The position numbers and the translations under genes were made by a program. The notes beneath the pieces were generated by a model that ran no database searches, was not told the origin of the DNA, and saw only the letters and a program-made list of their open reading frames with translations. From the NCBI GenBank assembly GCA_903899865.1, contig CAIUKZ010000354.1:1-13127 (forward strand): 13,127 bases of DNA, in the 5' to 3' direction. This stretch comes from an uncultured Bacteroidales bacterium. GTDB lineage: Bacteria; Bacteroidota; Bacteroidia; Bacteroidales; Paludibacteraceae. This document shows positions 7,921 to 13,127 of this stretch, one piece after another (positions within the stretch are counted from its first letter, which is position 1; the number at the start of each line of letters is the position of its first letter).

Positions 7921-8328
7921 TTAGTTTTTAATAAACCTCAAGGTATCATAGTCGTTTGCAGATGTTTTGATTTTGACCAAATACATCCCTTGCTTCAATG
8001 AAGATACGTAAAGTGTTATCGCATCCGAATTTTCAACTTTCTCACTCATCACAAGGGCTCCTTGTAAGTTAATAATATCAACAGAAGCGGAAGTAACTGG
8101 CGTGCCAAATCGCACAGTTATTTCATTCGTACACACAGTAGGACTAAGCTTTATGAAAGTCTGTTCGTCAATGTCTGTTTTTATGAGAGTGTCGCGTAGC
8201 ATGGTGCTATCAGCCACAGAAATTACACGAGAACAACTTTTACATTTTATTTTCCCCGCTGAAGCATGAGAAATAGATGCACCAATCAATAAGATTAGAG
8301 CCACAAATGAGTTGAATTTTAGTTTCAT
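7921..8328 (-). CDS. Small secreted protein, mostly a T9SS-like sorting domain
   Basis: A 135-residue protein counted from the ATG at 8328; an in-frame TTG at 8340 is possible but less likely, and both give the same signal peptide (MKLKFNSFVALILLIGASISHASA, cleavage near residue 24). The mature protein opens with a CKSC motif (Cys29 and Cys32) in a short region of about 35 residues. The rest (60-135) resembles a T9SS type A sorting domain: ITVRF, SASVDIINLQGALVMSEKV, ITLYVSSLKQGMYLVKIKT and the end TLRFIKN. The usual YPNP start is degenerate (LSPTV). There is almost no room for a cargo domain. It is the last gene of a close-packed group, 31 bases after the stop of the 8360-9193 FISUMP lipoprotein. 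It is either a tiny T9SS cargo or a periplasmic protein of the same fold. Confidence 0.8.
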   Translation of the reverse strand: MKLKFNSFVALILLIGASISHASAGKIKCKSCSRVISVADSTMLRDTLIKTDIDEQTFIKLSPTVCTNEITVRFGTPVTSASVDIINLQGALVMSEKVENSDAITLYVSSLKQGMYLVKIKTSANDYDTLRFIKN

Positions 8329-8359
8329 AATCAGTTTCAATTGTTAGTTGATAAAATTT

Positions 8360-9193
8360 TTAGTCTTTAATGAGGCGTATAGAATATCCTACCGTTTTGA
8401 GATCAACTGCATCGGTCATCGTACTCATTCCAACAGATCCTTTAGTAGTGTTATCTCCTATAAAAAACGGGCTGCTACTACCTGTGTCCATGTTGGTATT
8501 ATTTGTCCAAAACACGGCTAATGTACCCCTGTTGGAATAGTTTTGTATAATCTGTAGATTAGTTGGAACTTCGGGTAATTTTACTCCTGCAGGTAATATT
8601 GTAAATCCAGAGCCATTATCAGTCTTCAATGCAGCACTCCATTCATCTGTGGCACATAGATATTTAGCCGCACTATTATCGCTCCCTGGTTTTGTACAGT
8701 TCTTAGAAGCATAATCCAGCAATGTTTTCCACTCGCTTATTGAGGGAATATGCCAACCTTTTGGTGCTATATTTCTTGGGTCGTTGGCTGCATACCAGTT
8801 ATACAATCTTCCCCATTTCCCTGGAGTGGCAGCATCGTTGTATATACACTGTAGTCCCGTGGTGTCAACTTGCCATATAGCACAGGAATTTTCAGAGGTA
8901 ATAGCATCGCCATTTCTAAAGTAAGTGCTTCTAAGATTTTCTGCCATCCATGTTTGTGTCCCAATGGTGATAGTTTTATACACATTGCCATCATTGTCTG
9001 TCATGGTATCATAGGTTTTGGAGGGGTTGAATTTAATGCCTTGGTCAACGTATCCACTTTGATTGGTGTTGGTGTTGGTGTTTTTTTGATCTAAGTTATT
9101 GATCTCATTATTAAGCTGATTACAGCTAGTAAACAACATAGCAGCACTTGCAAGTACTACAGTGAGTGCAAAAATAAATTTCATTTTTTTCAT
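8360..9193 (-). CDS. FISUMP-domain lipoprotein (paralogue of 9945-10802)
   Basis: A 277-residue lipoprotein. Lipobox FTSC gives Cys24 as the anchor, followed by NQLNNEINNLDQKN and a low-complexity linker NTNTNTNQSG. Residues 61-277 form the FISUMP domain: MTDNDGNVYKTITIGTQTWM, ENLRSTYFRNGD, GRLYNWYAANDPRNIAPKGW, NGSGFTILPAG, NRG and the end GYSIRLIKD. It aligns with the 9945-10802 product from the first residue to the last, the first 70 residues without gaps, so they are clear paralogues; divergence is greatest around residues 80-95 and in the segment before the final strand. It is the middle gene of a group: 39 bases after the stop of the small lipoprotein at 9233 and followed by the sorting-domain protein. 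FISUMP function is unknown; surface display through the lipid anchor is likely. Confidence 0.9.
   Translation of the reverse strand: MKKMKFIFALTVVLASAAMLFTSCNQLNNEINNLDQKNTNTNTNQSGYVDQGIKFNPSKTYDTMTDNDGNVYKTITIGTQTWMAENLRSTYFRNGDAITSENSCAIWQVDTTGLQCIYNDAATPGKWGRLYNWYAANDPRNIAPKGWHIPSISEWKTLLDYASKNCTKPGSDNSAAKYLCATDEWSAALKTDNGSGFTILPAGVKLPEVPTNLQIIQNYSNRGTLAVFWTNNTNMDTGSSSPFFIGDNTTKGSVGMSTMTDAVDLKTVGYSIRLIKD
9065..9082. repeat. Three tandem copies of a hexamer inside the FISUMP lipoprotein linker
   Basis: GGTGTT is repeated three times on the plus strand and encodes the Asn-Thr repeats in the linker just after the lipid anchor of the 8360-9193 product. The unit is in frame, so gain or loss of copies would change linker length without breaking the gene. 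Confidence 0.7.
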
Positions 9194-9232
9194 ACCTTCT
9201 TTTATTTTAGTTGGTTTATAGTTTTTGTTTTT

Positions 9233-9748
9233 CTACTTCTTTGTAAACACGGTGGTCTCTCCATCATCCGCATAATCTCCGTCTTTGTTATAATCTGTTT
9301 TTGTAGTTAACAGATTGTTTGCCACAGAATAGAGCACGTCAAACTGCGATGAATAACCGTATTTCAACAGTGCACTGTCAAACTCTTTCGAACCTTTTTT
9401 ATAGGTTAAGTAAGAGAGAGTGGGAATACTGCCTGTAATATTAAAAGTAGTATCAGGGATAATAGTCTCTGAAACAGAAACTGAGGCTTTATCACCATTG
9501 ACGATTTGTGTGCCTGCCATCGAAACTATTTTGATAGCTGCAATTGGAGTTACTAGGTTTTTGCTTAAAGAGAAGTCGGTCTTGGTGACTGTCAAGTTAT
9601 TGGTATATAACCCACTCACATCTTGGTTGACCCATGTGCCCACATATTCAGGTATCTTTTCAACCTCATCCTTTTTGCAAGATGTAGATAGCCCGGTGAG
9701 TAAAACTAGGACTAGTACCAATTTAGTTGTTGATTTCATTTTTATCAT
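9233..9748 (-). CDS. Small lipoprotein of unknown function
   Basis: A 171-residue lipoprotein with signal peptide and lipobox STSC (Cys24 lipidated when counted from the ATG at 9748), followed by KKDEVEK, an acidic/basic stretch typical after the anchor in Bacteroidota. The ATG at 9739 (MKSTTKL) is an equally good start. The mature part opens with IPEYVGTWVNQDVSG and continues as alternating strands (LTVTKTDFSLS, TFNITGSIPTLSYLTY, SVANNLLTTKTDYN), which resembles a small lipocalin-like or META-like barrel, though I cannot assign a family. Near the C terminus DYNKDGDYADDGE resembles a Ca-binding DxNxDG loop. It is first in a three-gene group with the FISUMP lipoprotein (39-base gap) and the sorting-domain protein, so the group's promoter should lie just upstream, near or inside the 9797-9929 element. 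Confidence 0.82.
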   Translation of the reverse strand: MIKMKSTTKLVLVLVLLTGLSTSCKKDEVEKIPEYVGTWVNQDVSGLYTNNLTVTKTDFSLSKNLVTPIAAIKIVSMAGTQIVNGDKASVSVSETIIPDTTFNITGSIPTLSYLTYKKGSKEFDSALLKYGYSSQFDVLYSVANNLLTTKTDYNKDGDYADDGETTVFTKK

Positions 9749-9796
9749 GTGTGTTTGTTGTTATGGATTTTTTTACGGAATAAATCAGAATTGAAA

Positions 9797-9929
9797 TTTT
9801 GGTCAGTGCCCAATAAGCATTTATAAGAATTTAAGCATTGTTTTTGTATGTTCATTCCTCTGTTAATCAACATTTTAACTTATATATGAATCCTGGTAAC
9901 TACTTAATTGCTGGGTACACTGACCAAAA
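9797..9929. repeat. 133-base intergenic element with inverted ends (MITE-like)
   Basis: The ends TTTTGGTCAGTG (9797-9808) and CACTGACCAAAA (9918-9929) are exact 12-base inverted repeats. Pairing continues for four more bases (CCCA 9809-9812 with TGGG 9912-9915) after a two-base bulge. The AT-rich interior has no ORF of note but carries TAAGCATT twice, in the stretches around 9814-9822 and 9832-9840. It fills most of the gap between the FISUMP lipoprotein stop at 9945 and the small lipoprotein start at 9748. No clear target-site duplication is seen. It could be a miniature inverted-repeat element or a long-range hairpin acting between the two transcripts. Confidence 0.5.
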
Positions 9930-9944
9930 GTGTTATAATCAAAA

Positions 9945-10802
9945 TCAGTCTTTGATTAATCTTATTGAATAGCCATCTTGTGGTGCATCAGCCACTTCTG
10001 GGCTTACATACACACCAGTAACACCATAAGCTTTTAAATCCAGAATAGAAAAGGTAAGTGGAGAATTTAAAGGGACAGTGACTGTACTCCAATAAACGGT
10101 TTCCTGCCCCCTGTTTGCATAGTTATATAGATTTTGATAAGGCGCCTTTGGCATAAAAGGAAATTTGTGACCTGCTGGAAGAGCAGTAAAACCAGAACCA
10201 TTATCGTTTGGATAAGAAGCATCCCATTCCTTGGTACAACAAAGATATCCTCCAACAGATTGTGAATCACTGGGCTTAGAACAATGACTGTTTGCATAAT
10301 CATACAAGGTTCTCCATTCTTTATTAGTGGGAACGTGCCATCCTTTGGGAGCAATACCTCGAGCGTCAGTAGCTGCATACCAGTTGTACAATCTTCCCCA
10401 TTTTCCTGGAGTGCTGGCATCTTCATAGATACATTGTAATCCATTGGATTTTGAAGATATTGTATCCATACCAGCCATTTGCCAATCTGAGATTTTACTG
10501 CTTGAAGCAATTTGGTCACCATTCCTGTAGTGAGTAGTTCTCAAGTTTTCTGCCATCCATGTTTGATTGCCAATTGTAATGGTTTTATACACATTACCAT
10601 CATTGTCTGTCATGGTGCCGTAGGTTTTTGACGGATTAAAAACAATGCCTTGATCAACGTATCCACTTTGATTTCCACTGTTGCCATTGTTATTTTGACC
10701 TAAGTTGTTAATCTCATTGTTAAGCATGTTACAACTGCTTAATAGTAAACTTGCACTTGTTGCTACTACTGAGAGTGCGAACATAAATTTTGTTGATTTC
10801 AT
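9945..10802 (-). CDS. FISUMP-domain lipoprotein (paralogue of 8360-9193)
   Basis: A 285-residue lipoprotein. The ATG at 10802 is chosen because it starts the signal peptide MKSTKFMFALSVVATSASLL; an in-frame ATG at 10844 would add 14 residues that run through the conserved leader block. Lipobox LSSC places the anchor at Cys24, followed by NMLNNEINNLGQNNNGNSG. Residues 61-285 form the FISUMP domain (MTDNDGNVYKTITIGNQTWM, ENLRTTHYRNGD, GRLYNWYAATDARGIAPKGW, NGSGFTALPAG, end GYSIRLIKD). The C-terminal quarter differs strongly from the 8360-9193 copy although the last strand is identical. It appears to be a single-gene transcript from the leader block at 10815-10898. Its biochemical role is unknown, as for the whole family. 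Confidence 0.9.
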   Translation of the reverse strand: MKSTKFMFALSVVATSASLLLSSCNMLNNEINNLGQNNNGNSGNQSGYVDQGIVFNPSKTYGTMTDNDGNVYKTITIGNQTWMAENLRTTHYRNGDQIASSSKISDWQMAGMDTISSKSNGLQCIYEDASTPGKWGRLYNWYAATDARGIAPKGWHVPTNKEWRTLYDYANSHCSKPSDSQSVGGYLCCTKEWDASYPNDNGSGFTALPAGHKFPFMPKAPYQNLYNYANRGQETVYWSTVTVPLNSPLTFSILDLKAYGVTGVYVSPEVADAPQDGYSIRLIKD

Positions 10803-10814
10803 AAAATAATTTTT

Positions 10815-10898
10815 AAAGTTTATAGACTCAAGGATATTGTACAATTTAGCCTTCTACATATAAGACTTGAAAAATAGAAATAACAGCTACTTGAAAAT
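10815..10898 (-). promoter_or_regulatory. Shared leader/promoter block, copy B (upstream of the 10802 gene)
   Basis: Eighty-four bases align without gaps to 12121-12204, with 67 identities by hand count, starting 13 bases from the ATG. On the minus strand it contains AGTAGCTGTTA, a 13-base AT spacer, AAGTCTTATAT, and nearer the gene TAAATTG (10842-10848), which resembles the Bacteroidota -7 element TAnnTTTG. The AGTAGCTGT core is 81 bases from the start codon. An A tract (minus strand) lies immediately upstream. Identity this high outside coding sequence, before unrelated genes, suggests a functional promoter/leader. Confidence 0.65.
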
Positions 10899-10908
10899 GT
10901 TTTTTTTT

Positions 10909-10948
10909 ACTATTAAGCGACAAAATTTAATATTTATCGCTTAATAGT
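10909..10948. repeat. 12-base inverted repeat between the 11062 gene and leader block B
   Basis: Arms ACTATTAAGCGA (10909-10920) and TCGCTTAATAGT (10937-10948) are exact reverse complements around a 16-base AT-rich loop. On the minus strand A residues, not T, follow the stem, so it is not a standard terminator for the 11062 gene, whose stop is 114 bases away. It sits directly upstream of leader block B and could be an operator or an RNA-stabilising stem. Confidence 0.45.
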
Positions 10949-11061
10949 GAAAAATCAAAAGCATAATCTACATAAAAACAATGCGTGAACTTTTATTAAA
11001 ATCTATTTCAAGCAGATACATGGTGTTATAGAATTTGCTTATCAAATAATTAAAATGAATA

Positions 11062-12105
11062 TCATTTTACTGACAATTTTCCAGAATATGTTTCATTGCC
11101 AGAAACTACTTTAACAAAGTTGATAGCTGTTGCATGTTCTGGAACTGCAAATTGCAATCCTTCTGAGGTGATAGAAGGTAAAATTGTTGAAATCAAAGCA
11201 CCAGTAGCATTATAGACTAAAACTTGACTTTGAGCATCGAATGTTCCTTTTACTGTTATCAATTGGCCAGCACTGGCAGGATTAGGGTAAATTGACAAAG
11301 ATGTTATAATAGGTGTTGCAATACCTGAAGAAGTAGGGCTAAACTGTTTTGGACAAAAATTTGGACCTCGACCAGGTGCACCACCTCCTTTATCGTCTGC
11401 GTTCATGTGGAATACAACACCTTCACCATAAGGATATACTTTTTCGGATGATGCATTATATGTCAACTCTGAAACATCTGCAGTTCCCTTGTTCGGGTCT
11501 GTAGGATCAACTTTGATTGGTACTAATGCCCATTTACTCCAATCAAGAGGTGCAACAGCATAAATGTTATCTGGCACACAATTAAAAATACCACTCACAC
11601 TGATTTTGGATCCTTCAAATGTCGCATTATAGTTGTCACAATAGGTAGGAACTACACCTTTGCATTTGTCTGCTAGACAGTTGCCATCACAAGTCTGATT
11701 GCAATCTTCCGATTTTGCTCCTTTAGGTAAATCATTTTCAGTAGTTTTTAGTGCCATAAATGCTGCAGAACTGCCATTAGCACCATTCTTCAAAGGATCA
11801 CCATAAGAAGTGCCTAGTCTACTTGACAAATATGTAGCTGTAGCTGCACCTGGTGTATAAGTACCATAAGGAGTAATATCTACATAACAAGTTTTACACC
11901 AACTAGCATCTGTCAAATAACAAATCCAAGGTTCTTGAATACCTTTAGTTGGAAGATTCTTAATAGTAAATTTCCTTGTCATAGCATCCCAAGTAATTTT
12001 TACTCCGTTACAGATTTCAGGCTTTTTATCGTAAGCCATCAAAGAAGTACTAGCACCTAGTAGTAAGATTGCTAGAGTAGATTTCAAAAAATATTTTGCG
12101 TTCAT
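11062..12105 (-). CDS. Cys-rich secreted protein with C-terminal T9SS type A sorting domain
   Basis: A 347-residue secreted protein. The signal peptide MNAKYFLKSTLAILLLGAST is cleaved near residue 24 (SLMA, then YDKK). The central region (25-260) matches no family I know. It holds about eleven Cys, including WCKTC (70 and 73) and a cluster CNQTCDGNC...KCKG...YC at 135-156. The C-terminal 81 residues (267-347) are a T9SS type A sorting domain: SIYPNPASAGQLITVKG, QVLVYNATGALIS, ending SGKLSVK. Proteins of this class cross the outer membrane through the type IX secretion system and are usually anchored to the cell surface or released. The gene stands alone and is preceded by leader block C, shared with two lipoprotein genes. 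The Cys clusters suggest disulfide-stabilised folds or metal binding; neither is shown. Confidence 0.87.
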   Translation of the reverse strand: MNAKYFLKSTLAILLLGASTSLMAYDKKPEICNGVKITWDAMTRKFTIKNLPTKGIQEPWICYLTDASWCKTCYVDITPYGTYTPGAATATYLSSRLGTSYGDPLKNGANGSSAAFMALKTTENDLPKGAKSEDCNQTCDGNCLADKCKGVVPTYCDNYNATFEGSKISVSGIFNCVPDNIYAVAPLDWSKWALVPIKVDPTDPNKGTADVSELTYNASSEKVYPYGEGVVFHMNADDKGGGAPGRGPNFCPKQFSPTSSGIATPIITSLSIYPNPASAGQLITVKGTFDAQSQVLVYNATGALISTILPSITSEGLQFAVPEHATAINFVKVVSGNETYSGKLSVK

Positions 12106-12120
12106 AATATAATTTTTTTA

Positions 12121-12204
12121 AAAGTTAATAGACTTAAGGATATTGTACAATTTAGCCCTCTGTATATATGACTCTAAAAAATAATGTTACAGCTACTCAG
12201 AAAT
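12121..12204 (-). promoter_or_regulatory. Shared leader/promoter block, copy C (upstream of the 12105 gene)
   Basis: This block aligns to 10815-10898 over 84 ungapped bases and, in its upstream 52 bases, to 1934-1985. On the minus strand the invariant AGTAGCTGT is followed by AAC, a 13-base spacer counted from TGTAAC, then GTCATATATA; TAAATTG (12148-12154) lies nearer the gene. The core is 84 bases before the start codon. TGTAAC plus GTC is reminiscent of promoters for extracytoplasmic-function sigma factors, but this is only a resemblance. Confidence 0.65.
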
Positions 12205-12298
12205 CAATTATTTTTAATAATTTTTTTAATGTTCTGATTTTAAATGATTTTAGTTTGATTTGTTTTTTTTATATTCGAGAGGATGTGTTGAGATAAAA

Positions 12299-12357
12299 AG
12301 GCTTAATCAGAAATTTTAGACTGTCTTAATGTAATTTTAGACGTCAATACTAAGCCT
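12299..12357 (-). terminator. Possible terminator of the 12356-13127 gene
   Basis: On the minus strand AGGCTTA (12351-12357) pairs with TAAGCCT (12299-12305), followed by a run of five T counting the last stem bases. The loop is long (about 45 bases) and contains GTCTAAAATT twice. The stem overlaps the stop codon. The stem is short for so large a loop, so this is a weak call. Confidence 0.35.
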
Positions 12358-13127
12358 ATCTTCTTTTAAATGCTTGATTGGTTTTGGATTGGAATATCCA
12401 TGGTGAGAGGTCTAGTTTGATGCCTGCTGTAGCTCCGAAACCAAATTGTTGTCCTTCTCTGACGAGGGCACCGCTGGTTGAGTCTTTTAGGTTTTTAAAC
12501 AGCAGATAGCATTGAGGTCCTACAAATACATCTAAGTTAGGAAGTATTCGGTAGGACACGGTAGGGCGCAATTGAACGAAATTAACTCTAATTCCTTTGT
12601 TGAAGTTATTTCCACCTATTATAAAGTGATCTGTTATCTCTGCGTGAATGGACAAGCGTTTGTATGATAGCACACGACTTCCTATCCCGAATCCAATCAA
12701 TGACGACTGCAAATCCATTGAATAGGAGGCTGTTCCATAAATCGGCTGTAGCCCAAAGTGTGCTGATGCATTGGCAAATAGATGATAGGCAGACAGTTCT
12801 ACATCTACATAAGGTTGGATTTTAGGCAAATCTGGTTTTCCTATTGCCGACTTTGTGGGTTGTGGTTTTACTGCACGTTCAGGTTTAGTTTTTGGAAGTT
12901 TCACTTCACTACTTGGTTTCTTTTTTGGAGCCACTGAAGTTTCTTGTTGGTTCTGTGTCTGAACTTCGTGGGGTTTATCTGGGGTCAGAGGTTTGATAAG
13001 TGTATCATGGGCTATGGGACTGCTGGTCGGAATTTCCACTGTGTTTACAGTTTCTAGCACTTCGTTTGTGGAGTAGGAGGGCTCGATGTCAACAGGAGTT
13101 GAAACCTTGGGCTCGTCCATAGATACG
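12356..13127 (-). CDS. Outer-membrane barrel protein with Pro/Lys-rich linker, C-terminal part (cut by window edge)
   Basis: The reading frame stays open to the right edge. An ATG at 13120 exists, but it is not followed by a signal peptide or membrane segment, so the true start is probably outside the window. About 257 codons are visible. The first 120 residues are low-complexity, rich in Pro, Lys, Thr and Glu (KPHEVQTQNQQETSVAPKKK, then LPKTKPERAVKPQPTK). They are followed by a beta-rich region of alternating strands (YVDVELSAYHLF, SSLIGFGIGSRVLSYKRLSI, FVQLRPTVSYRILPNLDVFV, FGFGATAGIKLDLSPWIFQSK) typical of small outer-membrane barrels of the porin/PorT type. In Bacteroidota similar barrels occur fused behind a membrane segment and next to ECF sigma factor genes, so an anti-sigma-like N terminus is a possibility that this fragment cannot confirm. 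The linker could span the periplasm. Confidence 0.7.
   Translation of the reverse strand, partial: VSMDEPKVSTPVDIEPSYSTNEVLETVNTVEIPTSSPIAHDTLIKPLTPDKPHEVQTQNQQETSVAPKKKPSSEVKLPKTKPERAVKPQPTKSAIGKPDLPKIQPYVDVELSAYHLFANASAHFGLQPIYGTASYSMDLQSSLIGFGIGSRVLSYKRLSIHAEITDHFIIGGNNFNKGIRVNFVQLRPTVSYRILPNLDVFVGPQCYLLFKNLKDSTSGALVREGQQFGFGATAGIKLDLSPWIFQSKTNQAFKRR

Noticed and set aside
8329..8340. TTG start at 8340 for the small sorting-domain protein
   Set aside because: The ATG at 8328, four codons downstream, gives a complete signal peptide; nothing favours the rarer TTG.
9420..9794. Plus-strand ORF of 124 codons
   Set aside because: It is antisense to the small lipoprotein gene; its hydrophobic appearance reflects the reverse of that gene, and it has no leader.
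10067..10522. Minus-strand ORF of 151 codons
   Set aside because: It is an alternative frame inside the 9945-10802 FISUMP lipoprotein gene, whose own frame shows a clear family match.
8360..10802. Diversity-generating retroelement acting on the FISUMP C termini
   Set aside because: The C termini are variable next to a conserved last strand, but no reverse transcriptase, no template repeat and no adenine-biased substitution pattern between near-identical repeats is present in the window.
11062..12105. Thioredoxin-like oxidoreductase because of WCKTC
   Set aside because: Only the WCxxC motif matches; the surrounding strands, cis-Pro region and length pattern of a thioredoxin fold are not visible.

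Overview
The window reads as a low-GC chromosome segment from a member of the Bacteroidota (Bacteroidetes). The evidence is two TonB-dependent receptors of the type with an N-terminal carboxypeptidase-regulatory-like domain, a DUF4249 lipoprotein directly behind one of them, three proteins with the Fibrobacter succinogenes major paralogous (FISUMP) domain, several lipoproteins with short lipoboxes, and proteins with C-terminal modules like those used by the type IX secretion system (T9SS). The genus cannot be fixed from the sequence. Every convincing gene lies on the minus strand, so the window is read from high to low coordinates. Nearly every product carries a Sec or lipoprotein signal: this is a cell-envelope and surface-protein region with no metabolic or information-processing gene. 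No tRNA, rRNA, CRISPR array, transposase or integrase was seen, and no gene-free stretch exceeds 300 bases.

Layout from the right edge: a partial gene for a protein with a Pro/Lys-rich linker and a C-terminal outer-membrane barrel (12356-13127); a Cys-rich secreted protein with a T9SS type A sorting domain (11062-12105); a FISUMP lipoprotein (9945-10802); a 133-base element with inverted ends (9797-9929); a close-packed three-gene group made of a small lipoprotein (9233-9748), a second FISUMP lipoprotein (8360-9193) and a very small sorting-domain protein (7921-8328); a secreted FISUMP protein with an internal sorting-like module (6388-7722); a TonB receptor plus DUF4249 lipoprotein pair (6320 down to 2955); two sister lipoproteins of unknown function (2083-2823 and 1147-1890); and the first 343 codons of a second TonB receptor (1-1029).

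The most interesting signals link these genes to each other. First, an 84-base leader block is shared upstream of the 12105 and 10802 genes, and a 52-base part of it upstream of the 1890 gene. It holds the invariant core AGTAGCTGT 80-84 bases before each start codon, which suggests one regulon of otherwise unrelated surface proteins. Second, four lipoproteins share almost the same signal peptide and the first ten or so residues after the lipid-bearing Cys, although their C-terminal domains belong to two unrelated families. Third, the sister lipoprotein genes are followed by near-identical terminator hairpins. Together these suggest a locus growing by local duplication and domain swapping under shared regulation. 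Functions in ligand uptake or surface binding are inferred from family knowledge; no substrate can be named.
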